The notes beneath the pieces are model-generated. The model had not been told where the DNA came from. It made no database searches and was given only the letters and a program-made list of their open reading frames with translations. The position numbers were made by a program, and so were the translations under genes. From the NCBI RefSeq assembly GCF_003688595.1, contig NZ_RCWT01000011.1:558001-622000 (forward strand): DNA of 64,000 nucleotides. The letters run 5' to 3'. Source of the DNA: Sphingomonas sp. PP-F2F-G114-C0414. GTDB lineage: Bacteria > Pseudomonadota > Alphaproteobacteria > Sphingomonadales > Sphingomonadaceae. This document shows, one piece after another, positions 53,318 through 62,036 of this stretch; the stretch's first letter is position 1; each line of letters starts with the position of its first letter.

Positions 53318-53839
53318 CTATGTCGCTTCGGCTTCCCCGCCGTTTGGACGATCCTCGATAACGTCCTTTGGATACTCGTCGGATGCATTGTGCCAAGCAG
53401 GAGGGACTTGCTCGCCCTTCAGCCACCAAAAGTGCATGTTATTCCGACGAAGAACGTAAAACCGATCGTCTTTCGATAATGCGGAACGAAAATTTGCTAG
53501 CGGGTCAGTGCCCCTTATCTCCGCCCCTCGCTCGATAGCTGCCTCGAGCAACAAGCCGATCGGGGTAGGCTCGCGTCGCTGCATGAGCGCGACTTCGGCA
53601 GCCTCGGCTTGACTCAGCTTCTTCGTTTCAGACAGCCTGCGAGCGACCGCTTCCATGGCCCGCTGCGTGGTAGCCTTCCAGGTTGCGGCTACGTCAACCT
53701 CCCCCAAAGCGGTCGTGCCGCCCATATCTACAACCAGATCATCGAATTTTTTGAACGCCACAAATGCCGAGGTCGCCTGAACAGCCTCCCAAGCTTCCGC
53801 CCGCAGTTGCCTCGCCCGATCAATCCACTCGGCTTCCAT
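53318..53839 (-). CDS. Uncharacterised protein with a possible HARE-type winged helix
   Basis: The 173-residue protein is not a recognised family member. Residues 1-80 are predicted helical (LRAEAWEAVQATSAF, TQRAMEAVARRLSETKKL). Residues 85-150 (EPTPIGLLLEAAIERG, DPLANFRSALSKDDRFYVLR, MHFWWLKGE) resemble the HARE-HTH/winged-helix pattern that often accompanies restriction or DNA-directed systems; this is an inference from residue spacing. AAGGAG lies eight bases before the ATG at 53839, so the longer upstream frame is rejected. It is upstream of the NYN nuclease gene on the same strand and probably heads the transcript. Confidence 0.6.
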   Translation of the reverse strand: MEAEWIDRARQLRAEAWEAVQATSAFVAFKKFDDLVVDMGGTTALGEVDVAATWKATTQRAMEAVARRLSETKKLSQAEAAEVALMQRREPTPIGLLLEAAIERGAEIRGTDPLANFRSALSKDDRFYVLRRNNMHFWWLKGEQVPPAWHNASDEYPKDVIEDRPNGGEAEAT

Positions 53840-54098
53840 CTCAGACTCCTTGTGGTTCATGTACGGGTGTTGTGAGCACAACGCAAACACAAATATGAAA
53901 TGGTTAATACCTGTGGATAACCTTCCTTCGTGATAGGGGCAAACTTGCAACAGTGGCCTTGCAGATTCCTCGCCTGACCAATCGGGCACACCGCCGCAGC
54001 GGTGAATGACGAGCAATCCGCTGCAATTTATGGGGAAGGTCGTTGGCCTCGGCGCAGTACGAAACGATAGTTGGGGTAACGCGCACGCCGCTGAGTCG

Positions 54099-54896
54099 CA
54101 TGCCAAGCAGATCATCGTCCGCACGGCGCTCGGCGCGGGGATGCCGCTGGCGGGGACGGGCTGCGCCATCGCGCCCGAGGTCCTGGCGATGATCGCCCAG
54201 GCGCGCGGCGGCGAACCGTTCGACGCGACCAGCCTGACCGAGGATTACGAGCTTGGCCTGCGCCTCGCCGAACTCGGCGCACGCGGCATTTTCGCGCGGG
54301 TGGCGACCGACGAGGCTGGCGGGGTGGTCGCGGTCCGTGCATATTTCCCGGGGACGATCACCACCTCGGTACGGCAGAAGACCCGCTGGATGACGGGTAT
54401 CGCGCTGGCCGGATGGGACCGTACCGGATGGGCATCCCCCCGCGCGTTCGCCGATCACTGGATGCGGATGCGCGACCGCCGGGCGCCGCTCGCCGTCGTC
54501 GTCCTCGCGGTCGCCTATGTCGCAATTCCGGCGTGGGCCACGGCGCTGTTGCTGCACTGGCAGATCGGTGCGGCCACGCCCTATCCCGCGCCGCACCCGA
54601 TCGCCTTCGTCCTGCTCGTCGCCAACGCCGCGCTGCTGATCTGGCGGCTCGCGATGCGGATGATCTTCACCGCACGAAGCTATGGCCTGCGCGAGGCCCT
54701 GTGGTCGCTGCCGCGCTTTCTGGTCGGCAATCTCGTCTCGCTGATCGCGGCACCGCGCGCGGTCATCGTCTATATCGGCATGCTGCGCGGTGCGGCGCCG
54801 GTCTGGGACAAGACGCGCCACGAGTTCCCCACCGGGCCGGCCGACACCGATACGCTCCCGTCAAGCCGGCCGCAGTCCATCGCCGCCGCGGGATGA
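54099..54896 (+). pseudogene. NfrB-like glycosyltransferase, 3' fragment
   Basis: These 265 codons continue the GT2 domain (GMPLAGTGCAIAPEVLAMI, SLTEDYELGLRLAELG, VRQKTRWMTGIALAGWDR) and encode the C-terminal membrane helices. The TEDYELG and QKTRW motifs are the catalytic and product-binding regions, so both halves are needed for activity. An ATG at 54006 inside the insert leaves this fragment open in frame, but no good ribosome site precedes it. The stop overlaps the start of the next gene (ATGA). Joined to the 5' fragment it would make a 476-residue protein. Confidence 0.8.
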
Positions 54897-55912
54897 CGGG
54901 CGGCCGTCCGCTGCGGTTCCTGGCAATGGCGCTGGGCGGGTGGACGATGATCAGGATCGCGTTCGTGTTGTCCGATGGCCGGGCGCTGCCCGTTGGTGGC
55001 GCCCTTCCCGCGGTGATCAGGATTCTGGTTCCCGATGCCGTCGCCACGGTGTTGGCGCGGACGGAAGGACGGCGCGAGGCCGGCAGCCGCATCGCCGCGC
55101 CGAGTAACGCACCGATCTTCACGACGAGCTTGCCCGTCCTCGCCCGTGCGCGGACATCCGGCATTCCCGAACGGACCGATCTCCGCTTTCTGGCGCCCCC
55201 GCCCCCGCCCCCGCCTCCCCCTAAGTGGAAACGGCAAATCGTCCCGCTACCGTCCCCGTTCGCACCACCAGCGCGCGTGCGCGACGCAAAACGATTGAAC
55301 GGCAGCGCGTGGCTGCTCGTCCGCGGCGGCCCCGCAGGCACAGTGTCGGGCGGTCAGCTCGGCGCCTCGCAGGGCGGTGTGCGGTTGACCTACGCGCTGG
55401 GAAGCCGTCGCCGGTTCGCACTGGCCGCGCGTCTTGCGGCGCCGTTGCGGGGCAAAGGCCGCGAAGCCGCGCTCGGCGTCGAATGGCAACCCACCACGCT
55501 GCCGATCCGCCTGATTGCCGAGCAGCGGTTCGTGCTGGACGGCGGTCGTGGCGGCCCGACGCTGGGGATCATCGCCGGCTACGGTCCCGCCGACATCGCA
55601 CCCGGCGTCCGCATCGAGGCTTACGGTCAGGCCGGCGTCATAGCCCGCGATGGCGTCGAAAAGTTCGTAGACGCGTCGGCGCGGATCACGCATCCGCTCG
55701 GCCATGTCGCGGGCGCCCGGATCGATATCGGGGTCGGGATCTGGGGCAGCGCGCAACGTGGCACCGAACGCCTCGACATCGGCCCGTCGCTGGTCGTCGG
55801 CGTGCCGATCGCGGGCAAATCGCTGCGTCTCACGCTCGACTGGCGCGAACGCGTGGCCGGCGCCGCACGCCCCGGTTCCGGCCCTGCCCTGTCGATCGGC
55901 AGCGACTTTTAA
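54893..55912 (+). CDS. NfrA-like outer-membrane/periplasmic partner protein
   Basis: The 339-residue protein has a hydrophobic N-terminus (about residues 5-30), a poly-proline run (nine Pro near 101-109), then a beta-rich C-terminal domain (GGPAGTVSGGQLGASQGGVR, GAAILARL-like strands, IDIGVGIWGSAQRG). Position directly behind an NfrB-like glycosyltransferase with ATGA overlap suggests it is the NfrA-type partner that helps export the product. Homology itself is weak by eye. Translational coupling to the 3' fragment may still support expression despite the broken upstream gene. Confidence 0.55.
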   Translation: MTGGRPLRFLAMALGGWTMIRIAFVLSDGRALPVGGALPAVIRILVPDAVATVLARTEGRREAGSRIAAPSNAPIFTTSLPVLARARTSGIPERTDLRFLAPPPPPPPPPKWKRQIVPLPSPFAPPARVRDAKRLNGSAWLLVRGGPAGTVSGGQLGASQGGVRLTYALGSRRRFALAARLAAPLRGKGREAALGVEWQPTTLPIRLIAEQRFVLDGGRGGPTLGIIAGYGPADIAPGVRIEAYGQAGVIARDGVEKFVDASARITHPLGHVAGARIDIGVGIWGSAQRGTERLDIGPSLVVGVPIAGKSLRLTLDWRERVAGAARPGSGPALSIGSDF

Positions 55913-55955
55913 GACAGCCTAGCCGCGCCGCCGGGTTCCGGTGTAACGCGTGTGC

Positions 55956-56870
55956 GTGGACCTGTATCTCCCCGTCGCCAACCTGTCGGTCAACGCGCTC
56001 GTGATCATCCTGCTCGGCGGGGGAGTCGGGCTGTTGTCGGGCATGTTCGGGATCGGCGGCGGGTTCCTGACCACCCCGCTGCTGATCGTCTACGGCATCC
56101 CGCCGACCGTCGCCGCCGCCTCGTCGGCGAGCCAGGTGACCGGCGCCAGCGTGTCTGGCGTATTCGCGCATTTCCGCCGCAAGGGCGTCGATACCAAGAT
56201 GGGCGGCGTCCTCGTCGCGGGCGGTATCCTCGGCTCGTTCTTCGGCGCGTGGCTGTTCCGCCTGCTCCAGCAGAGCGGCCAGATCGATACGGTGATCGCG
56301 ATCGTCTACGTCGTCATGCTCGGCTCGATCGGTGGCCTCATGGCGAAGGAATCGATTGGCACGATCGGTCGCGCGCGGACCGGACGCCCGCCGAAAGCGC
56401 GCAAGCGGCGTCATCACCCGCTGGTCGCCGCACTGCCGCTCCGCACGCGCTTCTATGCATCGGGACTCTACATATCGCCGCTCGCACCGCTTCTGCTCGG
56501 CTTCTGCACCGGCATCCTGACGATCCTGCTCGGGATCGGCGGCGGCTTCATCCTGATCCCGGCGATGATCTACCTGCTCGGGATGGCGACATCGGTAGTG
56601 GTCGGCACCTCGTTGTTCCAGACGCTGTTCGTGACCGCGGTCGCGACGATGGTCCACGCGACGACCACCAAGGCGGTCGACATCGTGCTCGCCGGGCTGC
56701 TGCTGCTGGGCTCGGTGGTCGGCGCGCAGATCGGCGCGCGGTTCGCGACCAAGTTCAAACCCGAATATCTCCGCCTCGCGCTGGCGGTGATGGTGCTGCT
56801 GGTCGGCGCCCGCATCCTGCTCGGCCTGGTCTGGCGGCCCGAGGAGATCTTCTCGGTCACGCTTTCGTGA
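55956..56870 (+). CDS. TauE/SafE family anion permease
   Basis: The 304-residue protein has about eight membrane helices in two halves, each with the family Gly-rich motif: GLLSGMFGIGGGFLTTPLLI and ILTILLGIGGGFILIPAMI. The family carries sulfite, sulfonate or similar anions. A GTG at 55956 (MDLYLPVANLSVN) is taken as start; a GTG at 55950 is also open. A loop with a basic patch (RTGRPPKARKRRHH) lies near residue 150. The stop overlaps the next gene start (GTGA), indicating a coupled pair with the TIGR02186-like protein. Confidence 0.88.
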   Translation: MDLYLPVANLSVNALVIILLGGGVGLLSGMFGIGGGFLTTPLLIVYGIPPTVAAASSASQVTGASVSGVFAHFRRKGVDTKMGGVLVAGGILGSFFGAWLFRLLQQSGQIDTVIAIVYVVMLGSIGGLMAKESIGTIGRARTGRPPKARKRRHHPLVAALPLRTRFYASGLYISPLAPLLLGFCTGILTILLGIGGGFILIPAMIYLLGMATSVVVGTSLFQTLFVTAVATMVHATTTKAVDIVLAGLLLLGSVVGAQIGARFATKFKPEYLRLALAVMVLLVGARILLGLVWRPEEIFSVTLS

Positions 56871-57646
56871 GGGTCGGGGCCCGGGCGCTGAAGCCGGCGT
56901 GGCTGGTCCTGCTCGCGCCACTGATGATGGCGCAGGCCAAGCCCGTGCTCGTCCCCGACGTGTCGCAGCGCAATATCGAGATCGCCTACAGCTTCACCGG
57001 TGCCGAGTTGCTGCTGTTCGGCGCGATCCTGTATCCGGGCGGCCGCCTGCCGAGCGGCGAGCATCCGACCGATATCGTCGTGGTGGTGAAAGGCCCGACC
57101 CAGTCGATCCTGATGCGCGAAAAGGAAAAGGTCGCGGGCATCTGGGTCAACGCGTCGCGGCTGCGCTATCGCTCAGCCCCAAGCTTCTACGCGATCGCCT
57201 CGTCCAAGCCCATCGGGCGACTCGTCGATGATCGCACGCGCGCGATCTACGAACTCGGGCTCGACAGTCTCCAGCTGTCGCCCGCCTCCAGCGCGCCGAC
57301 CGACACGCAGGACCGGTTCCAGAAGGGGCTCGTCGACCTGAAACGCCGCGCCGGCCTGTATTACGAGGCGCCGCGCGCGGTCGAGATCACCGACGACGTG
57401 CTATATCGCGCGCGCGTCACGATCCCCGCCCGCGTCCCCGTCGGTCGCTTCACCGCGGAGACGTTCCTGATCCGCGACGGCCGCGTGCTGGCCGCCGCGG
57501 TGCGCGATATCGACATCCGCAAATCCGGCTTCGAACGATTCGTCGCGCGCGCCGCGGAGCGTTCGTCGGTCGTCTACGGACTGGTTGCGGTCGCGCTGTC
57601 GGTGTTCCTGGGCTGGGCCGCAGGCTGGATCGCGCGCAAACTGTAA
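56867..57646 (+). CDS. TIGR02186-like membrane-anchored protein
   Basis: The 259-residue protein has an N-terminal signal-like helix (WLVLLAPLMMAQA), a beta-rich periplasmic domain beginning VPDVSQRNIEIAYSFTGAEL with LLLFGAILYPGGRLP and VVVVKGPTQSILMREKEKVAG, and a C-terminal membrane helix before WAAGWIARKL. This matches the TIGR02186 family, which is regularly found beside TauE/SafE permeases in alphaproteobacteria. Its biochemical role is unknown. The GTG start overlaps the permease stop. Confidence 0.8.
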   Translation: MRVGARALKPAWLVLLAPLMMAQAKPVLVPDVSQRNIEIAYSFTGAELLLFGAILYPGGRLPSGEHPTDIVVVVKGPTQSILMREKEKVAGIWVNASRLRYRSAPSFYAIASSKPIGRLVDDRTRAIYELGLDSLQLSPASSAPTDTQDRFQKGLVDLKRRAGLYYEAPRAVEITDDVLYRARVTIPARVPVGRFTAETFLIRDGRVLAAAVRDIDIRKSGFERFVARAAERSSVVYGLVAVALSVFLGWAAGWIARKL

Positions 57647-57722
57647 GGAATTTCTCCATCCTCACCGGATATTTACGCCTTTGACGACATAGCGTCGGTG
57701 CGATGAGCGGGGTCCACGAACA

Positions 57723-59417
57723 ATGACGGAAATGCCGGGCTCGAACGCGTTTCACGATGCCTCACCTCTGGCCGGGCCTTTCGCCGGTACGCAGCTGAAC
57801 GACCTGTTGGGCGGCGTGCAGGCGCCCGCCCCGATCGGCGTGGTCTACGCGATCGCCGGATCGAGCAGCCGGGTACTCCTGGATCGCGCATCGATCGTCG
57901 CATTGTCCGACGACTCCGATCCCGTCGTCGCCGCTGCGGGCCAGGTCGGCAGCCAGATCAAGATGCGCATCGGGGCGTCGTGGCTGGTCGCCAACATCCG
58001 TTCGCTCAAGCTGGAGGACACCGCCGGCACCTGCATCGCCGCGGAGATCGACTATCTCGGCGAGGGCGACGAGGAACGCCTGACCGGCAAGCTCTACACG
58101 TTCCGTCGCGGCGTCACCCGCTATCCGATGCCGGGGTGCGAGGTGTTTCCGGTCACCAGCGCCGATCTCAAGCAGATCTACGCCGCCGGCGACCGCGCCA
58201 ATATCGAGGTCGGCATGGTCTATCCGACCAAGGACATCCGCGCCGCGCTGTACGTCGACGCGATGCTCGGCAAGCATTTCGCGCTCGTCGGTTCGACCGG
58301 TACGGGCAAGTCGACCGGCGCCGCGCTGATCCTGCACCGGATCTGCGAACTGGCGCCACAAGGCCATATCGTGATGATCGATCCGCACGGCGAATATGCC
58401 GCGGCGTTCAAGACCAACGGCGCGATCTACGACGTCACGAACCTGCAGATGCCGTATTGGCTGATGAACTTCGAGGAGCATTGCGAGGTCTTCCTGACCA
58501 GCAGCGGCTCCGCGCGGCAGTTCGACGCCGACATCCTTGCCAAATGCCTGCTGATGGCGAAGGCGAAGAGCCGGCTCGGGCAGGAGATCGCCAAGCTGAC
58601 GGTCGATGCGCCGATCCCGTATCTGCTCAGCGACCTGACCAACATCATCAGCCTGGAAATGGGCAAGATGGATCGTGCCGGCGATACCGCGCCCTACCTG
58701 CGCCTCAAGACCAAGATCGACGAGATCAAGGCCGATCCGCGTTATGGCTTCATGTTCTCGGGCATGCTGGTCGCCGATACGATGGCGGCGTTCCTCGGGC
58801 GGATCTTCCGACTGCCCGGCGACGGCAAGCCGATCTCGATAATCGACGTCTCGGGCGTCCCGTCCGACATCACCGCGGTGGTGGTCGCGGTACTGGCGCG
58901 GATGACGTTCGATTTCGCGATCTGGTCGCGCAACGAACCACAACGCCCGGTCCTGCTGGTGTGCGAGGAGGCGCATCGCTACATCCCCGCCGGCCAGGAC
59001 ACCGACACCGCGGTCGGCCGGATTCTCGGCCGGATCGCCAAGGAAGGCCGCAAATACGGCGTGTCGCTCGGGCTCATCACGCAGCGCCCGTCCGATCTCG
59101 CGGAGGGGGTGTTGTCGCAGTGCGGAACGATCATCGCGATGCGGCTCAACAACGACCGCGATCAGGCGTTCGTCCGCGCCGCGATGCCCGAAGGCGCCCG
59201 CGGTTTCCTCGATTCGATCCCGGCGCTGCGCAACCGCGAATGCATCATCTGCGGCGAAGGCGTGACGATCCCGATCCGCGTCTCGTTCGACGATCTCGAG
59301 GACGCCAAGCGCCCCGCCTCGGGCGACCCGCTGTTCTCCGAACTCTGGCGCGACGTCGGCAGCGAGGAGCAGATCATCGCCCGCACGATCCAGCGCTGGC
59401 GCGCGCAGGGGAAATAG
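57723..59417 (+). CDS. HerA-like ATPase (DUF87 family)
   Basis: The 564-residue protein has an N-terminal HAS-barrel-like domain (about 35-160) and a RecA-like motor with Walker A VGSTGTGKST at 189-198, Walker B VLLVCEEAHRYIP and the later LGLITQRPSDL and MRLNNDRDQAF sensor regions. HerA/FtsK-type hexamers translocate double-stranded DNA, often together with the NurA nuclease, which is not visible nearby. It is probably a stand-alone chromosomal HerA homologue. It begins 76 bases after the previous gene. Confidence 0.85.
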   Translation: MTEMPGSNAFHDASPLAGPFAGTQLNDLLGGVQAPAPIGVVYAIAGSSSRVLLDRASIVALSDDSDPVVAAAGQVGSQIKMRIGASWLVANIRSLKLEDTAGTCIAAEIDYLGEGDEERLTGKLYTFRRGVTRYPMPGCEVFPVTSADLKQIYAAGDRANIEVGMVYPTKDIRAALYVDAMLGKHFALVGSTGTGKSTGAALILHRICELAPQGHIVMIDPHGEYAAAFKTNGAIYDVTNLQMPYWLMNFEEHCEVFLTSSGSARQFDADILAKCLLMAKAKSRLGQEIAKLTVDAPIPYLLSDLTNIISLEMGKMDRAGDTAPYLRLKTKIDEIKADPRYGFMFSGMLVADTMAAFLGRIFRLPGDGKPISIIDVSGVPSDITAVVVAVLARMTFDFAIWSRNEPQRPVLLVCEEAHRYIPAGQDTDTAVGRILGRIAKEGRKYGVSLGLITQRPSDLAEGVLSQCGTIIAMRLNNDRDQAFVRAAMPEGARGFLDSIPALRNRECIICGEGVTIPIRVSFDDLEDAKRPASGDPLFSELWRDVGSEEQIIARTIQRWRAQGK

Positions 59418-59661
59418 CTACGTCTCATTATGGACGTATGCCTTTGAAAACCGGACGGGGCGACTACGGGTATCAAGGTCGAACACGCCCGATTGATTCA
59501 CGTAGTGTGCATCAGATTTATGCATCGTCGTACCGCTGGGCTTTTCGCCACTTGTCACCGCATGCAGAACTTGTGATTTTTGCATCAATCTGCCCAAAAC
59601 GGCTTGTTGATTCTAGTAACCTATGGGTTACATGTAACCCTAGGGTTACAAGGAGATCGAC
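59418..59661. promoter_or_regulatory. Promoter/operator region of the membrane-protein/XRE module
   Basis: The region is lower in GC than its surroundings. It holds several GCATCA/TGCATC copies (near 59508-59525 and 59570-59590) and the tandem palindromes described at 59616-59649. AAGGAG at 59650-59655 is the ribosome site of the next gene. No gene is seen within it. Confidence 0.6.
59616..59649. promoter_or_regulatory. Tandem 16-bp palindromes, likely operator for the XRE regulator
   Basis: GTAACCTATGGGTTAC (59616-59631) and GTAACCCTAGGGTTAC (59634-59649) share GTAACC..GGTTAC arms. The second is a perfect palindrome; the first is imperfect in its centre. Centres are 18 bases apart. They end immediately before the AAGGAG ribosome site, so a bound repressor would block transcription start or early elongation. 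Confidence 0.75.
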
Positions 59662-60087
59662 ATGACAGCAATCGATGTATCAGAACGTAAAGGCCGTTAT
59701 CGGGCGACCAGTTTCTACGTTTTTGCCGCGATGAGCGTGGTGACCTTGTGGGTCAGCATGGCAATGCCCGGAAGTGATCTTCTGCGAGGTATATGGACAG
59801 GACTGAGCTTCGCAGCGGCAATCAATCTGTTGCCGCTCGCTCGCTGGCTGAAACCTAATAGCGCCGTAGCCCGGCTACTTGATGATGATGGGGTTCGAGA
59901 ACATCGACGGATGAGCTGCACAGCGGGCTTCTGGGCTTCGATCGTATCCGCGTTTGCTGTCGCGATCACCGTAGAGGAAGCCGCTCCTATCAGCGCATTT
60001 GACGCCGTGCGTGTGGTCGCAACCGCAGCGATCGCAGCGGCACTTATTAGTTTTGCCACGCTGGAATTGCGTGCAGCTCGTGGGTGA
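59662..60087 (+). CDS. Small four-helix membrane protein of XRE-linked module
   Basis: The 141-residue protein has about four hydrophobic helices (YVFAAMSVVTLWVSMA, WTGLSFAAAINLLPLA, WASIVSAFAVAITVEE, VVATAAIAAALISFATLE). It has no recognised family. Its start is fixed by AAGGAG nine bases upstream. It overlaps the XRE regulator gene by 17 bases, a pairing of small membrane protein and compact XRE regulator seen widely in bacteria. Base composition is lower in GC than flanking genes. Confidence 0.65.
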   Translation: MTAIDVSERKGRYRATSFYVFAAMSVVTLWVSMAMPGSDLLRGIWTGLSFAAAINLLPLARWLKPNSAVARLLDDDGVREHRRMSCTAGFWASIVSAFAVAITVEEAAPISAFDAVRVVATAAIAAALISFATLELRAARG

Positions 60088-60286
60088 TCGCCTTTTCAAT
60101 ATCCTCAAGGCTGAGCGTGAGCGGCTCGGACTCACTCAGGGTGCGCTAGCACAAGCTATCGGCGTTAGCCGTAAGACGATCAACACGATTGAAAATGGTA
60201 TCTTCGTCCCATCGACGCTGCTTGCACTTAAGCTTGCGCGTACGTTGGATCGACCGGTCGAAGCGCTGTTTCAGATCGAGGAATAA
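60071..60286 (+). CDS. XRE-family (Cro/CI) transcriptional regulator, compact
   Basis: A protein of about 71 residues that is almost entirely one helix-turn-helix domain: LKAERERLGLTQGALAQAIG, VSRKTINTIENGIFVPST and LALKLARTLDRPVEALFQIE. The SRKTINTIENG recognition helix and short length match the XRE regulators that accompany small membrane proteins. A GTG at 60071 with GGAA upstream is taken as start; a GTG at 60080 is also possible. It very probably binds the tandem palindromes at 59616-59649 and controls its own operon. Confidence 0.85.
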   Translation: MQLVGDRLFNILKAERERLGLTQGALAQAIGVSRKTINTIENGIFVPSTLLALKLARTLDRPVEALFQIEE

Positions 60287-60335
60287 TACCAAGCGGCTGA
60301 TGCAAAACTCTTGATTTGCGCATCAAGAACGTACG

Positions 60336-61838
60336 CTATCCGCCGACCCGCACCGCCAGCAGCCGCGCGACCTTGGCGCTGAATGCGCGCAGCTTGCCAC
60401 CGGACAGTTGCGCGACGCTGGCGAACGAGACCGTCCGCGGGTTGATCGCCGCGCCGTTCTTCCACACTTCCCAGTGGAGATGCGGGCCGGTCGACATGCC
60501 GGTCGAGCCGACATAGCCGATCACCTGGCCGGCGCGGACGCGTGTTCCTGACGCCACCGCGATCCGGCTCATATGACCATAGCCGCTCGCCATCCCGCCG
60601 CCGTGGACCAGCTTGACGAAATTGCCGTAGCCGCCGGTGCGCCCTGCGAACGTGACGATGCCGTCGGTCATCGCGTGAATCGGCGAGCCGTAGGACGCAC
60701 CGATATCGAGGCCCTTGTGCATCCGCGTGAAGCCGAGCAGCGGATGCACGCGCAGGCCGAAATTCGAGGTGATGCGCCCGATGACCGGCATGGCAGACAC
60801 GGCGCGTCGCTCGGTCTGTCCGGCTGCGTCGAACCAGCCGCCGCGGCTGCTTTCGTCGTCAAGGTCGCCATTGCCCGCATCGGGGGCGAAGCGGACGAGC
60901 TGCACTTTATGGCGCCCCTGGTCGATCCCGGCGAACAGGAGGTCGCCGACCCGGGTCTCGCCGGTCGCGGCGCGCTGTCGCTCGACGATCAGGTCGAAAC
61001 GGTCGGCGGCGGTGACGTCGCGACCGATCGACAATCGCGTCGAGATCGCCTTGATATACGACTCGACGGCCTTGGCCGGGACGCCGGCCGCGCGCGCGGA
61101 GCGGTACAGGCTTGAGCCGACCAGCCCCTGGATCCGCAACGGGGTGGAGTCGATCGCGATCGGTTTGCGGTCCACGGTCAGCCCGCCCGCACCGCGCGCG
61201 AGCGACAGCGCCAGATCGAACCGCGCGCGAAAATCGAGCTTTTCCAGCGGCCGCGCGACGGTCCGGTCCGGCCGCCGTCCGAGCGTCAGTGCGATCCGCG
61301 TGCCCGCCGGGATCGCCTTCGGATCGACGGATTGCGCGACTAGCGCCGCGGCGGCCTCGGCATCGTTGCGACCGACGCCCGCGCGGATCAGCGCCCGGTC
61401 GAAGCTGTCCCCGTCGCCGAGCGTCGCGGAGAGGTCGATACTCGGCCGCTCGGGCACGTCGGCGAGCGGCGCGACGAGGTCGTTCGCTGCCATCCGCCGC
61501 CCGGTCGTCGCGCCCTGCGCCAAGGACGCGATGCCCTGGGCGCGCGTCTCCTCCCACTCCGCACCGGCGAGCGGCGACGGCACGGCACCGACGAGCGGCT
61601 TGAACCCCGGCGACAGCATCCAGGTCGCGGCACACAGCGCGGTGCAGGTCGCGAACCCGCGCCACCAGTCGAGACTGCCGATCGCCGTGCCCAGATCGGG
61701 CACCCAGTCGATCCGCGTCCCCCGGTCGCGCAACAGCGCCCGCGTCGGCTGGAGCAGCGACGACGCGCGCGCACGACCGAACCCTTGGCCCGGTGCCGCG
61801 CCCGCCAATTCGAAGCCCTGATCGTTACGAAGATACAC
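60336..61838 (-). CDS. M23 family metallopeptidase (LytM-type) with membrane anchor
   Basis: The 500-residue protein has an N-terminal cytoplasmic or weakly structured region, a hydrophobic segment (about 60-80), and a periplasmic part. The C-terminal peptidase domain shows MHKGLDIGASYGSPIHAMTD (zinc His and Asp) and GPHLHWEVW (HxH). It probably cleaves peptidoglycan cross-bridges or activates amidases. The likely start is a GTG at 61838 (MYLRNDQGFELAG); the longer frame to 62129 has no family support. The middle region includes LysM-like or OapA-like sequence around 180-330 (SARAAGVPAKAVESYIKAIS). Confidence 0.85.
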   Translation of the reverse strand: MYLRNDQGFELAGAAPGQGFGRARASSLLQPTRALLRDRGTRIDWVPDLGTAIGSLDWWRGFATCTALCAATWMLSPGFKPLVGAVPSPLAGAEWEETRAQGIASLAQGATTGRRMAANDLVAPLADVPERPSIDLSATLGDGDSFDRALIRAGVGRNDAEAAAALVAQSVDPKAIPAGTRIALTLGRRPDRTVARPLEKLDFRARFDLALSLARGAGGLTVDRKPIAIDSTPLRIQGLVGSSLYRSARAAGVPAKAVESYIKAISTRLSIGRDVTAADRFDLIVERQRAATGETRVGDLLFAGIDQGRHKVQLVRFAPDAGNGDLDDESSRGGWFDAAGQTERRAVSAMPVIGRITSNFGLRVHPLLGFTRMHKGLDIGASYGSPIHAMTDGIVTFAGRTGGYGNFVKLVHGGGMASGYGHMSRIAVASGTRVRAGQVIGYVGSTGMSTGPHLHWEVWKNGAAINPRTVSFASVAQLSGGKLRAFSAKVARLLAVRVGG

Positions 61839-62036
61839 GCAGGCCCGCCCCGATGGTGCCGGTCCCCCCGGCGTCAGGCGGTCGTTGTGGTCGCAACCTG
61901 CTAAAGTCAAATTAACCGGTGTGTGAGCATCGCCAGGATCGCGGCGAGATGTGCGGTCTTGGCGCCGGATCGTTAATACCGAGGAAACTCTGCGCAGGTC
62001 ATTGCGCACGCAGACTTTACCCCCGATGTTGCTGCA

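Larger units (their letters stand above)
52386..54098. mobile_element. 1.7-kb two-gene insert within the NfrB-like gene
   Basis: The segment interrupts a gene that would otherwise be continuous: left half ends ..DEFAES and right half resumes HAKQII. It is visibly less GC-rich than its flanks and carries two leftward genes absent from the host locus. The boundaries carry the imperfect direct repeat CGCGGAATCGAACGC (left, from 52376) and CGCTGAGTCGCATGC (right, from 54089), 11 of 15 matching. No transposase, integrase or perfect target duplication is visible. It may be a small non-autonomous element or a recombined cargo module. The exact edges could shift by up to about 15 bases. Confidence 0.7.

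Noticed and set aside
53840..54169. An N-terminal extension of the winged-helix-like gene
   Set aside because: The AAGGAG site and ATG at 53839 fit. Upstream codons cross the junction of the insert and read over the glycosyltransferase fragment.
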